51,888 nucleotides of DNA, taken from positions 1 through 51,888 of the forward strand of contig JALKBU010000281.1 of the NCBI GenBank assembly GCA_023091735.1, in the 5' to 3' direction. Under the pieces are notes generated by a model. The model did not search any database and had not been told where the DNA came from. It saw only the letters and a program-made list of their open reading frames with translations. Positions 10,780 through 20,484 of the stretch are shown here, piece by piece. The DNA is from Trichomonas tenax. Taxonomy: Eukaryota > Parabasalia > Trichomonadida > Trichomonadidae. A program made the translations under genes and the position numbers. Numbering within the stretch: position 1 is the stretch's first letter; each line of letters starts with the position of its first letter.

Positions 10780-11560
10780 AAGATTTTAAGAAGCCGAATG
10801 AAGGTTCACGGAAAATAATGGTTGTTGCAAAACAAATTTAATGTCTGTGATGACACCTAAATAATGGTTGTTTATTGTTCTCTCTGATGGAATTGCATAT
10901 AAAAAACCTCTTGCAAATGAATAGCTCGACATTTGACACTTTGTAGCCTGCATTTGGGCCAGCCTTGATTTCATTGATCAATTTTCCCGGATATCCAACT
11001 TGATGAACATGGAGGTTGAACATGCAGAAGTACATCTTAAGTTTGGATACACCAACCTCAATGGTCTTTGGGGCTGTTTTTTTTCAAATTGAATTCATGC
11101 AGGAAGTAATAATGGTAGTATATCTCACTTACTCGATTGCCAGGGCAGCCAAATTCTTCGTCACCATAATCCTCTTATCACTCCAAGTCCTCATATACCA
11201 TCGAACTGGGTTCGGCATGTTCGTCATCGTCCGCTGCACCTCGATCTTCTTCTTCTCCATCGAGGAACTCATTCGGATTAATTTGAGGAAGAGTGATACG
11301 GACTCGGTGAAATGTGGGTATATCTGTATCACTGGATGATTGCTTAGATCTTGGCGAAACGAACGTGAATAAGGAGTTTCAGAAACGTCACGCCTCTGAA
11401 GATGTTGAATAAGCCTTTGTCGGTTGATTTGGCATGGTTCAGCACCTGGGAGAGGATTGGTGTAAGTTGGTATGAAGGCTTCTAACTCTTCCGAGTTTAA
11501 GGATTCTGAGCATTGGTTCTATATACAGGGGAAGAAGGCCAGTGTCTTCGAAAGACTCCT
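10780..11560 (-). pseudogene. Degenerate protein-coding remnant, family unknown
   Basis: The minus strand here is GC-richer than its surroundings and shows protein-like fragments split over frames. From about 11520 down to 11130 one frame is open (about 130 codons). An overlapping frame between about 11310 and 11190 reads an acidic stretch (FLDGEEEDRG, ADDDEHAEPSS) that stops at two adjacent stops. Between 11035 and 10838 a third frame holds a further fragment. Stops and frame changes indicate a decayed gene, most likely a mobile-element gene. I cannot identify the family. Confidence 0.35.
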
Positions 11561-11887
11561 TTAATAATAATTGAATGTAGAATTTCAGCAAATTTGCTGC
11601 ACCAGTAGGTGAAGATTTTGTAATTTATCCAGCCATTAGTAGTAGATGCTAAGAAGCACCTTGTTTTTGTTGTGATGGCTAAATCATTAGCAATTTCCTA
11701 TGAATTTCCTTTATTTTTTTTGGAGTACTGTTTTTTATACAGAAATATTGTTATAGTGCTACCCATTTAATACATAATAAATTTACTTTTTTTTTCTAAA
11801 AATATGCACACCCACAAACTATTTCTATGTCAATTGGATTCAGCAAGTCTTTCCAAAAATAATGTACATGAATAAAAAGAAAAACAA

Positions 11888-12003
11888 TTTTGGCTGCACG
11901 ATTATCTGGGCTAGGGATGATGGCCCAGCCCAAGTCAATTTTCTTGAGGATTTCTGAGCTGGGTTGGGATTCAACCAGCCCCAGATAATGGTTCGGCCAA
12001 AAT
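11888..12003. repeat. Imperfect inverted repeat, arms about 46 bp
   Basis: Left arm 11888-11933 begins TTTTGGCTGCACGATTATCT; right arm 11957-12003, reverse-complemented, begins TTTTGGCCGAACCATTATCT. Roughly three quarters of the positions match, with a short 23-base spacer. It is GC-richer than the surroundings. It could be a small foldback element or the hairpin of a non-coding RNA. Confidence 0.5.
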
Positions 12004-12455
12004 AATTTTTTGTTTTCTTTCTGTATATTCAAAATACTTCAAGTTTCCAAATAGATTTTTCAAGTTTAAACGGAAATTGATGAAGAATTTTAAAATCGTT
12101 ATACATTCAATTTTGAAAATAAATAATTCTCCCACGTTTTTTTCGTTGGAAATATAAAAATAAATTTTAAGGATGTAAATTTTTACAAAGGGGGTACAAG
12201 TTTATAATAGTTGTGAAATAAGATTCGCTTATTTTTCTATGTCTGTCTCAATGTATCTGAAAAAACAATAACTGTGCCACCGACTCATCGATTTGATTGA
12301 TGAATTATCAACACCTTTTTTATTAGCGGCAGTGGCATCCCCTCTTCGCATTGAATGTGTACCAAATTCAACAGGGTCAAACACACACACATAGGGCGCT
12401 CTGCCTCGAGCAAGCTCGCGTCCCGTGCATCATTTATGAAGAATATCACATATGA

Positions 12456-12776
12456 GATATTTTTGGTTGTAAAAGATATTCTTTTATTTGTAAATGATAT
12501 TCTTTTGTCGGTAAAAGATATTATTTTCTCTGTAAGAAATAATTTTGGCTGTAACACAGCATCTTTTGTCTGTATATGATATTATTTTGTCTGTAACAGA
12601 TATTCTTTTGCTTGTAAGCGATATTTTTGGTTGTAAGAGATATTATCGGTTGTAATAGAGCATCTTTCGTTTGTAAGAGAGCAATTTCTGTCTTTAAGAG
12701 AGCATCTTTTGCTTGTAAGCGATATTTTTGGTTGCAAGAGATATTATCGGTTATAACAGAGCATCTTTTGTCTGAC
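12456..12776. repeat. Degenerate tandem repeat of 19- and 21-bp units, 16 copies
   Basis: Units share the pattern GATATTcTTTTGtcTGTAAga. Lengths alternate between 21 bp and 19 bp (the short class reads GATATTTTTGGTTGTAAGA or GATATTATCGGTTGTAATA). A four-unit block (21-19-19-21) occurs twice, at about 12603-12682 and 12704-12776, so a higher-order repeat is present. Read on the minus strand it gives a pseudo-repetitive peptide, but nothing suggests it is translated. Confidence 0.85.
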
Positions 12777-13510
12777 AATTGTCAGATTTGTGCTTAAGGC
12801 GAGAATGTTTTTTGGGAAAAGTCAGGATTTATACATAAAACATTCGTCAAATAACCAAAGTATACTCGAAGGATCGCCTTCACAAATTTCTGATATTAAT
12901 TTATGAAATTGTAAATGCCATCTTACAATCAAGAACTTTGATGCAACATGTGCCCCAGTATAATCTAATGCATCACCAGTTGTTGAATTTAACAATCGGG
13001 AGCATTCAATTTTTCTAACATTTTAAGGTTCTTTATGGACTTCGACAAGTGGGAAAGGAATTTTATCATATTCAGCAACTCACGAGAAGCCCAAAGAAGG
13101 CCAATCACACAAAACAGCTCACAACAAATATTTCTTCAAAATCCCTTCTTGGAATAAAAATATTTTTTTTTTTTCAAAATTCGGGAGAACTTTCCTACAC
13201 AAAATTCACTGAGCACATACAATTATTTATTTACTTCATTTCAAATTATTTGGCCCTCTCCCGATTTATGGCGAGCAGTTTGGTTTTTCATTTCAATAGA
13301 CTTGTTTTTGAATTTATAATAATCTTGCGACCTTCTAAAATTTGGTTCATGTTAGTCTGAATTTTAAGTCTGTAATGTGAGAGTGCACTACCCACTGTAA
13401 AATCAACGACTTTGCAGTATGATAAAGCATGTGGCTGTAGTTTTGCATATTCTTTTATGTGCATATTTATAACTGAATTATAAACGAGATTTCAAACAAT
13501 TAATGTTAGT
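12777..13510. other. Intergenic
   Basis: No gene, RNA or repeat recognised; AT-rich with long T runs near 13160-13173. Confidence 0.5.
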
Positions 13511-14605
13511 CTACAATGAAAATGATTCTGTTAAATACTTTTGAAGTGGGAATCGATACAGATATAGAATGAGAGGAATGAAATAGAAAGAAATGATGAT
13601 TGTGACTCTGGAGCGCATCACTGAAGCAAATGAGAAGATAACTACCCAAATTTGGACTTGAATTGTGTTTGCAAATGGATAATCGACTTTGCAATTGATA
13701 ACATCAACTAATGAGCTTACGAGGATGAAGAAAATAACCTCTTCGTGGTATCTCGGTTCTGCGATGATTCCTAAAAAGTTTAACAAACCAATCGCGAAAA
13801 ATCCTAAAAATGAAAGATTGAAATAATGTGCCGTAAACTCATACAATTTCAAGTGTGGAAGAGAAAATCCGATGACTGGGAACTTCAATATGTGAACAAA
13901 ACTGAGAATAACAAGACAAATTCCGAATATCGAGAACAAGAATATAACAATGATGATGTTATACGTAATCTCGCTGAATGACTTTATAGACAAGAAATCA
14001 TGACGAACATTGGTATCTACAGAGAAAACAATCAAAAATCCAACAAGCATTGGAATAATTGTGTCTGGACGATTAAGTCCATTGAAAAATATAAGAATTC
14101 CTATGACTGCGTAAGCATTGATGCGACTTAAAATGCTTGGTCCTGTTATTAATTTTATATAAAATTTTGCAATTATGACTGATGTGATCGTTGATATGGC
14201 AAACGATACATCATTTGTAAGCATAAACTTTGTTGGACTATCGAAGTAAAAATACAAAGATCCAATCGCAGAATAGATAGGACGGCCTGATAAGTAAAAT
14301 AGAATACTGAAAACAGATGTAGAGAGCAGTGAAAATATGATTCTAGGCAAATACTGCTTCAACATTGGAAATTCAATTTTATCAATCAAATATGAAACGA
14401 AAGAATCCTTCATATGGTGAACAGACAAACCTTCTTCGGGATGCTTAACAAAATCAATGAGAAAAGACATCGTATAAGCAAAACAGAAGAATAAAATTCG
14501 ATGAATTATTCTGTCATACTGCTGCTGCATCTTCTTCGAGTGGAGTCTTCTCGCTGGCGAAATTTCACGCGAAGGAGTCGATATCCTACTTGAGCTTGAA
14601 CTCAT
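13511..14605 (-). CDS. Polytopic membrane protein, function unknown
   Basis: 364 residues. A Ser/Arg-rich cytosolic-type N-terminus (residues 1-30) is followed by about nine to ten hydrophobic helices spread over residues 33-355. Polar loops include a segment around HHMKDSF (64-70) and a loop RYHEE near residue 285 just before a helix. No signal peptidase site or Cys-rich ectodomain. I do not recognise the family; the charged residues at helix ends would suit a transporter or an ER glycosylation or lipid enzyme, but there is no diagnostic motif. TTTACATGTCA lies 31 bases upstream of the first ATG, supporting that start. Confidence 0.75.
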   Translation of the reverse strand: MSSSSSRISTPSREISPARRLHSKKMQQQYDRIIHRILFFCFAYTMSFLIDFVKHPEEGLSVHHMKDSFVSYLIDKIEFPMLKQYLPRIIFSLLSTSVFSILFYLSGRPIYSAIGSLYFYFDSPTKFMLTNDVSFAISTITSVIIAKFYIKLITGPSILSRINAYAVIGILIFFNGLNRPDTIIPMLVGFLIVFSVDTNVRHDFLSIKSFSEITYNIIIVIFLFSIFGICLVILSFVHILKFPVIGFSLPHLKLYEFTAHYFNLSFLGFFAIGLLNFLGIIAEPRYHEEVIFFILVSSLVDVINCKVDYPFANTIQVQIWVVIFSFASVMRSRVTIIISFYFIPLILYLYRFPLQKYLTESFSL

Positions 14606-14635
14606 CTATTTTGCACTTTTTGTCAATAAAATTTT

Positions 14636-14646
14636 TGACATGTAAA
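14636..14646 (-). promoter_or_regulatory. Gene-proximal motif TTTACATGTCA
   Basis: Exact motif on the minus strand, 31 bases before the membrane protein start. Confidence 0.6.
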
Positions 14647-14755
14647 TTTTATTATTTGCACTCTGTCACAATTAAGATTTATTTATCAACAACTCAAGTA
14701 AATCAAACTAGACCAATTATCACTATGATATAATTGCTAAGATTTGGGCATTTGT

Positions 14756-14859
14756 GCTAATCCAGTCCACAGTTCTTCCTTTTAGAACCATTCTGTAGAG
14801 TAAATCGCTGATTATTTCGAAGATCGAGTCTGAAAGGAAGAACTGTGGCCTGGATTGCT
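14756..14859. repeat. Hairpin, arms about 28 bp, loop about 42 nt
   Basis: AATCCAGtCCACAGTTCTTC at 14759-14778 continues to 14786 and pairs with 14829-14856 with two mismatches. The shape resembles the hairpins clustered at 36.4-37.0 kb. No gene overlaps it. Confidence 0.7.
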
Positions 14860-14996
14860 AGCATTTTGGCTACCAGTGCCAATGAAGCACTTAATTTTTC
14901 TTTTCAAAGTAAATTTAAACAAATATAGGATATCATTCTTCCAATAATCATTTGTAATCACATGCCACGTAAATATTTATTTATCAAATATATATG

Positions 14997-15007
14997 TTTA
15001 CATGTCA
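14997..15007 (+). promoter_or_regulatory. Gene-proximal motif TTTACATGTCA
   Basis: Exact motif on the plus strand, 28 bases before the ATG of the ankyrin fragment. An intact promoter element thus sits in front of a broken gene. Confidence 0.55.
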
Positions 15008-15035
15008 GATAATATCACTTTTGTATCACTTTTTC

Positions 15036-15265
15036 ATGACAACTTTCGGTATGCAACAATTATATAAATCTCCATTATCAATTGAAATGAGGTCTCTTGA
15101 AATCGTTCAATATTTAGTTGATCATGGAGCTGATGTCAATATGATACTAATGAATCGAACACATTTTATCATCTTTTTATATATAAATCTCCATTATCAA
15201 TTGCAATCGAAATGGAGAATCTCGAAATCGTTCATTTCTTAAAATCCAAAGGTGCTATTGAATAA
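15036..15265 (+). pseudogene. Ankyrin-repeat gene fragment
   Basis: After ATG 15036 the frame gives one ankyrin repeat lacking part of its first helix (KSPLSIEMRSLEIVQYLVDH then GADVN). A second copy of the repeat begins at about 15178 in another frame (YKSPLSIAIEMENLEIVHFL, then KSKGAIE) and ends in TAA at 15263. The two copies are nearly identical over the KSPLSI and LEIV parts, so this looks like a duplicated, internally deleted end of a larger ankyrin gene. Ankyrin repeats bind proteins; no function remains likely unless a short product is made. Confidence 0.7.
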
Positions 15266-15636
15266 ACGATTTCGAGATTTTGACTCTACTTATTTCTTTG
15301 TTCTGCTTCTCAGAAAAAGGTGGTGTTTTTACACCCGAAGAAGACAATAGAAGTTTAAATCATGATAGAGCTGCAATCAGCTGGTGTATATATATCTATT
15401 AATTAACATATAATGGTGAGGTTGTATTCTTAATAGTGAAAGCATTTAGATAAATTATATTTGGAAATAGTGAAACAGTGAAATACTAAAAGATATGGAA
15501 AAACATACAGAAAAGTACAATAATGATATCGATAATATTTTTATGCAATCTATAGCATATCATCTCCATGGTATTTCATGACTTTTCCATTGATTTTATT
15601 TATATGACATGTAATCATTATCCGTCAGAAATTATA

Positions 15637-15647
15637 TTTACGTGTCA
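15637..15647 (+). promoter_or_regulatory. Gene-proximal motif, variant TTTACGTGTCA
   Basis: One-base variant of the shared element, 35 bases upstream of ATG 15683. A second copy in the opposite orientation (TGACATGTAA) lies at 15605-15614. Confidence 0.5.
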
Positions 15648-15682
15648 TAAATTTTTTTGTCCTTTCAAATAAAATTTTAAAA

Positions 15683-16138
15683 ATGGCTTCAAGAAATGCG
15701 AAAAATATAGGACTTATTATACTGAAAAACTTAGGTTTAACGGATGAAGAGGCCGCGATTCTCGAAGCACAGAAGCCTGAGCCAATGAATACGATTTTTG
15801 CGCGTGATCAATCAGGTTTAGGTTATAAAAAATTGTCTACGAACTATACAGCTGAAGCAAACAATGTGTTTGCCAGGATTTCTGCAAAAATAGCCAATGA
15901 TAACAATGATTCGAGCACAAGAACATGCATTGCATCAACATCTACAAACACACGTCAATTCATTCCGAGAAGATTACAAAAGAGATATATTGGATCCCTT
16001 TCGAATGAGGATTTAGCGAATATATTGTCTGAAGTTGCACCAATCACTCCATCTGAGATTAAGCAGGAAGAACCTGCTGTTGAGGAGCCAAAGAAGAGGC
16101 GCAGGAAGCACCATCACCATACTGAAGAGCAACAATGA
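15683..16138 (+). CDS. Small nuclear-type protein with G-patch-like N-terminus
   Basis: 151 residues. Residues 7-48 have the spacing of a G-patch: an opening NIGLIILKNLG helix, a loop, and a closing SGLGYKK. The usual GxGLG core is not complete, so this is a weak match. The C-terminus is acidic then strongly basic (KKRRRKHHHH), like a nuclear localisation signal. G-patch proteins activate DEAH helicases in splicing or ribosome assembly. The middle (70-100) is Ser/Thr-rich. The start is supported by the promoter-like motif 35 bases upstream and by an AAAA leader before ATG. Alternatively a lineage-specific protein. Confidence 0.5.
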   Translation: MASRNAKNIGLIILKNLGLTDEEAAILEAQKPEPMNTIFARDQSGLGYKKLSTNYTAEANNVFARISAKIANDNNDSSTRTCIASTSTNTRQFIPRRLQKRYIGSLSNEDLANILSEVAPITPSEIKQEEPAVEEPKKRRRKHHHHTEEQQ

Positions 16139-16275
16139 TTGTTTATAAATATAGAGATAAAATAAATTTATAAAGATTGTTTTTTATCATATATACTTCA
16201 TGTTTATTAATATTTAGCTTACAGTGTCTTAATCAATGTGTATGTGAATTCATACAAACATAACTCTATTTTTTT

Positions 16276-17679
16276 TTATTCTATATTTGGGTGCTCATGC
16301 TTCAAATGCCTAATGATTTCGTCAATTAGAAGCTGTGTGTTCTCTGATTCATACTCTTTTTGGTCAACTAACCAATCAATCAAATCAGTGTTAATTTCTG
16401 GTCCTTGTTCAATGGCTTCATCTGGATTGAGCTCTTCTAGATTTTCTGTATACTTTATATCATCTCCTTCTTGGAATAATCTATAAATTGCATTAATTGC
16501 AAAAAATGCATCTTTTTTATCTGTAATTGGGCAGTTTTCGAATAGTAAATTATATAACCCTGAGTCTTCAACAAGTTGGAATCCTGCTGAAGGAATATAA
16601 TTAATCATAAAAATTGCAAGTCTTAAAATTGCTTTTTGAACTTTGGCACTCATGTTTTCTTCATTAAAAATATGAACTGCTTGATGAATGATTGTGTGAC
16701 TTATGTAATAATTCGATAATTCAGGAATAAAAATCAATAATTCAGTTAAAACATGAAATGCATCTGCCAGAACATACATATTGTCTGAGTCAAGATAATG
16801 CTCACAGTATTGAACTGTGTGGCGCGATTCAAGATATTTTGCGTGTTGCTCATCAAATCTCGCTATTGTTGAACACATCAACAGAACATTTTCAATATAC
16901 TCAGAGTCGTCATATGGATAATGAACAAACAAATCAATTAAGTCCTTTTGACAGAAATAGTGAATAAATTGATGATTCGAATCGATGAAGAAAGAAAAGG
17001 CCTCTGCAAATTTAACTACTGCACGAATATCTTCACGAGAGATTCTCATAAATGCTTCTAAAAGGTTATCAAAAAGCAAAATCACATCCTCAAGGGATAT
17101 AGAAACGTCTTTCGTAATCTTCGTTGATACCAATAAAGAGCATATTTCGGCGAGATATATAAAATGCAAGTCATCATCAATATTTTGTAAAATTTCTATA
17201 AATCTAGTAAGTAAATTTTCTAATATATAAAACTTCAGTTCGTTGCATTCCTTGAGCGAGTAGTATAAGATTTTTGTTGCACAAAAGCTTGGAAACTGAT
17301 AATCAATATATTCCATTAATCCATTGTCCTTTAAATATGAAATGGAATCATTCTTCTGCTGAATTATTTCGATCAGAACGTAAACAAGTTCATTATGAAG
17401 ATCATCATTGCGAATTGATAATAATTCGATAAATTTTGCAAGTATTTCGATAGGAAATACCAGAGATTTGTATTTAACTAAGTTGTAGAGACCCTTCAAT
17501 GCTTTCAAAATCTCTTCTTCATCATCTTTATGTAATTGTTCGATCAAAAATTCATAATTTTCGGGCACAGTTATGTCATCTGATGGAATCTGTTCGTCAA
17601 TAAGATCAGAAAGACCCGATTCACGCATATTCTGATCACCAATTCTCTCTTTATACTGCAAATCTTCTTCTTCACTCAT
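16276..17679 (-). CDS. Armadillo/HEAT-like helical repeat protein
   Basis: 467 residues made of repeating pairs or triplets of amphipathic helices from about residue 45 to 430, with acidic ends (SEEEDLQ at the start, NPDEAIEQG near the end). There is no importin-beta-binding basic N-terminus, so it is not a standard importin alpha. Trichomonads carry many divergent proteins of this type, and the gene at 22824-24083 is of the same general kind. Such solenoids serve as protein-binding scaffolds; the partner cannot be read from the sequence. The start is the first ATG after an AAAT-rich leader, tail-to-tail with the gene at 15683. Confidence 0.65.
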   Translation of the reverse strand: MSEEEDLQYKERIGDQNMRESGLSDLIDEQIPSDDITVPENYEFLIEQLHKDDEEEILKALKGLYNLVKYKSLVFPIEILAKFIELLSIRNDDLHNELVYVLIEIIQQKNDSISYLKDNGLMEYIDYQFPSFCATKILYYSLKECNELKFYILENLLTRFIEILQNIDDDLHFIYLAEICSLLVSTKITKDVSISLEDVILLFDNLLEAFMRISREDIRAVVKFAEAFSFFIDSNHQFIHYFCQKDLIDLFVHYPYDDSEYIENVLLMCSTIARFDEQHAKYLESRHTVQYCEHYLDSDNMYVLADAFHVLTELLIFIPELSNYYISHTIIHQAVHIFNEENMSAKVQKAILRLAIFMINYIPSAGFQLVEDSGLYNLLFENCPITDKKDAFFAINAIYRLFQEGDDIKYTENLEELNPDEAIEQGPEINTDLIDWLVDQKEYESENTQLLIDEIIRHLKHEHPNIE

Positions 17680-17936
17680 TTAAATGAAAAATCGTCATAA
17701 AATTTTAGTTTCGTTTTCGACATTTAGGGTTAAAATTTGGCTATACTCTAATTGATAAATATCTTTAATTCAACGAATATAACCTATGGTTATGATATCT
17801 TAGCATTTTATTCATAATTATTTAAATTGACAATATATTTATTCAAAAAATAGTTTGAAATCAATAGGGTAATAAGGATGGATGTGATGGGTATTTGGTT
17901 TATTACCATATTTAAGATATTAAGAATTTTAGAAAT

Positions 17937-18524
17937 TTAAACAAGCTTAGCCAATACTAAGCGGCTCTCAACGAAGTCCCAGTTGACGAAGTTCCAGAAT
18001 CTAAAGAAATAATCAGCCTTTCTGTTCTCATAATCAATATACCAAGCGTGCTCCCAAGTATCGATGCAAAGAATTGGGAAATAACCGTCCTTGATCGGGT
18101 TGTTGGCGTTTGAGTATTGAACGATCTCAACAGTTTGATCTGGCTTCAATACTAAATAACACCAACCAGAACCGAAGATTGTTGATGCCTTTGCAACGAA
18201 TTCTTGCTTGAATTGCTCGAGAGAGCCGAATGCCTTGTTGAAGAAGTCTAAACACTTATCACTAGCATTTGAAAGGTTGTATGTAAGGCACATCCAAAAG
18301 AAAGAGTGATTAAAGTGCTGTGCACAGTTGTTGTAGATTGGTCCTGATGCTGTTTTGATGATTTGCTCGAGAGTTTTGCCAGAAAATTCTGATTCTGGCA
18401 CAAGCTTGTTAGCTGCATCGACGTAAGCCTGGTGGTGCTTTGTGACGTGGATTTTGACTGCCTTTGCAGACAAAAAGTTGCCGAGTCCTGTGTCTAAAAA
18501 CGGGATATCAACAATCGAGAACAT
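17937..18524 (-). CDS. Iron superoxide dismutase
   Basis: 195 residues, the usual length for an iron SOD. It converts superoxide to oxygen and hydrogen peroxide. Metal ligands are visible: His26 (in KIHVTKHHQAY), His73 (in AQHFNHSFFW), Asp155 and His159 (in DTWEHAWY). Gln69 in AAQ-type position (CAQHF) and the C-terminal FWNFVNW are typical of Fe rather than Mn enzymes. No N-terminal targeting peptide, so a cytosolic location is likely. In microaerophilic trichomonads this enzyme protects oxygen-sensitive iron-sulphur proteins. Divergent from the MYST gene across a 794-base spacer. A confident call. Confidence 0.95.
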   Translation of the reverse strand: MFSIVDIPFLDTGLGNFLSAKAVKIHVTKHHQAYVDAANKLVPESEFSGKTLEQIIKTASGPIYNNCAQHFNHSFFWMCLTYNLSNASDKCLDFFNKAFGSLEQFKQEFVAKASTIFGSGWCYLVLKPDQTVEIVQYSNANNPIKDGYFPILCIDTWEHAWYIDYENRKADYFFRFWNFVNWDFVESRLVLAKLV

Positions 18525-19318
18525 TTTCTCGTTTTTTTATAATTGATCGGCGCATTCACTTCATTTGCAGATAAATTCCACTGTTTTATCACTTGGGAAA
18601 TCTATTTTCGCAAACTAAACTATATTTTACTCCCCAACTATAAATTTTAGGGGCCGACACTCCATTTAACCTTAATATAATTACATTTTCACATGTCATT
18701 TTCCGTCAAATTTTAAGGTTAATATTCATTTTTGTTTTTTATGATCATTTTAAAGTACATTGATAATCAATCACCCAACGTATGGTTAGAAAATTTCATG
18801 TAGAATCTAATCGTTAATTTTGAATTGAATTTATATTTGATCAATCATTTACATATCGAAAATTTGTTCTTTTATGAATCGTTATCTAGATGATACGTAA
18901 CATTTTTATTATTCTAACCCTCTAAATTCATTTTAATATATTGATTTAAAATGAAATTCGATCATTATAAACCATATTCATAATTTATCATTCAATAAAT
19001 AGTTAAATAATTTAATGTAATATATAGTTATTAATCTTGTATTTCTGTAACTCTTTAAGATAGTGTTAATATCTCGACTTCCAAATGATGTTGAAAACAT
19101 TGGACTAATGTTGGGTAATCTTATTATTTTCGACTTTCAAAGAGTTTCCTATGCTTTAAACAGTCTCATTACTAATTATTATATAAATTTGCAGAACGTT
19201 TTATAAATAATGAGAATTCCACTGATATTATTTTTCAAAAACTGAGATTTGGTGTGAGTAGAGATGATCAAACAAATAAAAAACAAAAAGAAACTAAAAC
19301 TAAAAGTGACAAAGTGAA
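18525..19318. other. Divergent intergenic region, SOD / MYST
   Basis: AT-rich spacer between two divergently transcribed genes, so it must hold both promoters. It contains TTAACCTTAATA with its complement TTTTAAGGTTAA about 45 bases on (around 18667-18722), a possible small stem. A CACATGTCA core at 18691-18699 recalls the shared promoter element. Confidence 0.4.
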
Positions 19319-20437
19319 ATGAGTGTTCTTCCGTTTTCTACGGATGACATCGTTCTCGCTTATTGTGAAGAGCTTCAAACGAATTTGAAAGGAACGATAG
19401 TTTGCTTTAGGAAGGAACATTCGCAAGCTTACGTTCATTTTTTCAAGCAAGATAAAAGATTAGACAAATGGTATGATGTTACGCAGCTTCAAAAGAGCAG
19501 ACTCGATAGCGATGAACTAGATGTAACGGAAGCACCAAACTACGCTGAATATGGTGAAGAATTCAGAAACTTCGAAAAATTACATGAAGAAGTAACGAAA
19601 GTTCGTAACATAGACCTCGTTACAATAGGAAAATACACGATAAAAACATGGTATTACTCACCATATCCATGTGATGTTGATCATATTTATATTTGCGAGC
19701 AATGCTTTAGATATTTCAAAACACAAGAAGAACTGGACAACCACATGCTGAGTGAGAAGCAATATCCACCTGGTTTGGAGATATATCGCACAGAAAAAGT
19801 TTCAATATTCGAATTAAAAGGACAATGCCAAAAGGTTTCTTGCCAATGCCTCTGTTTACTATCTAAGTTGTTCCTTGACCACAAAACTTTGTATTATGAT
19901 GTCGAAGGCTTTAATTTCTATGTTCTCTGTGAAATGGGCGATGATGACAAATTACACATCGCAGGGTACTTCTCCAAAGAAATTGATAGCTCAGACAACA
20001 ACATTCTCGCGTGTATCACAATTTTCCCGCCTTATCAAAAGAAAGGTTATGGATTCCAATTGATTTCTCTCGCTTATGAAATTGCTCGACGCGAGGACAA
20101 AGTTGGAGGACCAGAGAGGCCATTGTCTGATCTCGGAAAACTTGCATTTCAGTCGTATTGGAAGACTGTTATCATTCATGTTTTAAGAGAAAGACTTTCA
20201 GAGATTCGTTATATTTCAGATATCGTAAAAATCACATTCATCGATGAGGATGATGTTGTTGATACACTTAAGCAGTTCAACCTTGTAGAGCCAAATCGTG
20301 GTGAATATGAATTGTTAGAGAACAGAGATTCTATCGCAATTATATTAGAAACCATTCCAGTTAAGAAACCTACCAATGCAATTATCACAAGGAATCTTAT
20401 TTGGCTTCCATCCGGATCATATTCGCCAACATACTAA
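19319..20437 (+). CDS. MYST-family histone acetyltransferase (Esa1/Tip60-like)
   Basis: 372 residues. An N-terminal chromo-barrel (about 8-60) is followed by the MYST domain (about 100-360). The active-site parts are present: Lys189 in LDHKTLYYDVEG (the autoacetylated lysine), Cys232 in LACITIFPPYQ, the acetyl-CoA loop QKKGYG (240-245), and the catalytic Glu266 in GGPERPLSDLG. The zinc finger has Cys126, Cys129 and His142, but the fourth ligand, normally Cys a few residues later, is not present at its usual place (sequence HMLSEKQYPPG). In yeast and animals Esa1/Tip60 acetylates histone H4 and H2A within NuA4. Start chosen as the first ATG after an A-rich leader. Confidence 0.92.
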   Translation: MSVLPFSTDDIVLAYCEELQTNLKGTIVCFRKEHSQAYVHFFKQDKRLDKWYDVTQLQKSRLDSDELDVTEAPNYAEYGEEFRNFEKLHEEVTKVRNIDLVTIGKYTIKTWYYSPYPCDVDHIYICEQCFRYFKTQEELDNHMLSEKQYPPGLEIYRTEKVSIFELKGQCQKVSCQCLCLLSKLFLDHKTLYYDVEGFNFYVLCEMGDDDKLHIAGYFSKEIDSSDNNILACITIFPPYQKKGYGFQLISLAYEIARREDKVGGPERPLSDLGKLAFQSYWKTVIIHVLRERLSEIRYISDIVKITFIDEDDVVDTLKQFNLVEPNRGEYELLENRDSIAIILETIPVKKPTNAIITRNLIWLPSGSYSPTY

Positions 20438-20484
20438 TACAGTTAAATAAAGTTTGTTATATTATTGTTGATTACCACGACAAA

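Noticed and set aside
12456..12776. CRISPR array
   Set aside because: Units are contiguous, with no unique spacers of constant length, in a eukaryotic genome.
12285..12778. Minus-strand open frames of 85-90 codons with a repeating seven-residue pattern
   Set aside because: They are translations of the 19/21-bp array; 19-bp units would break the frame and no start context is present.
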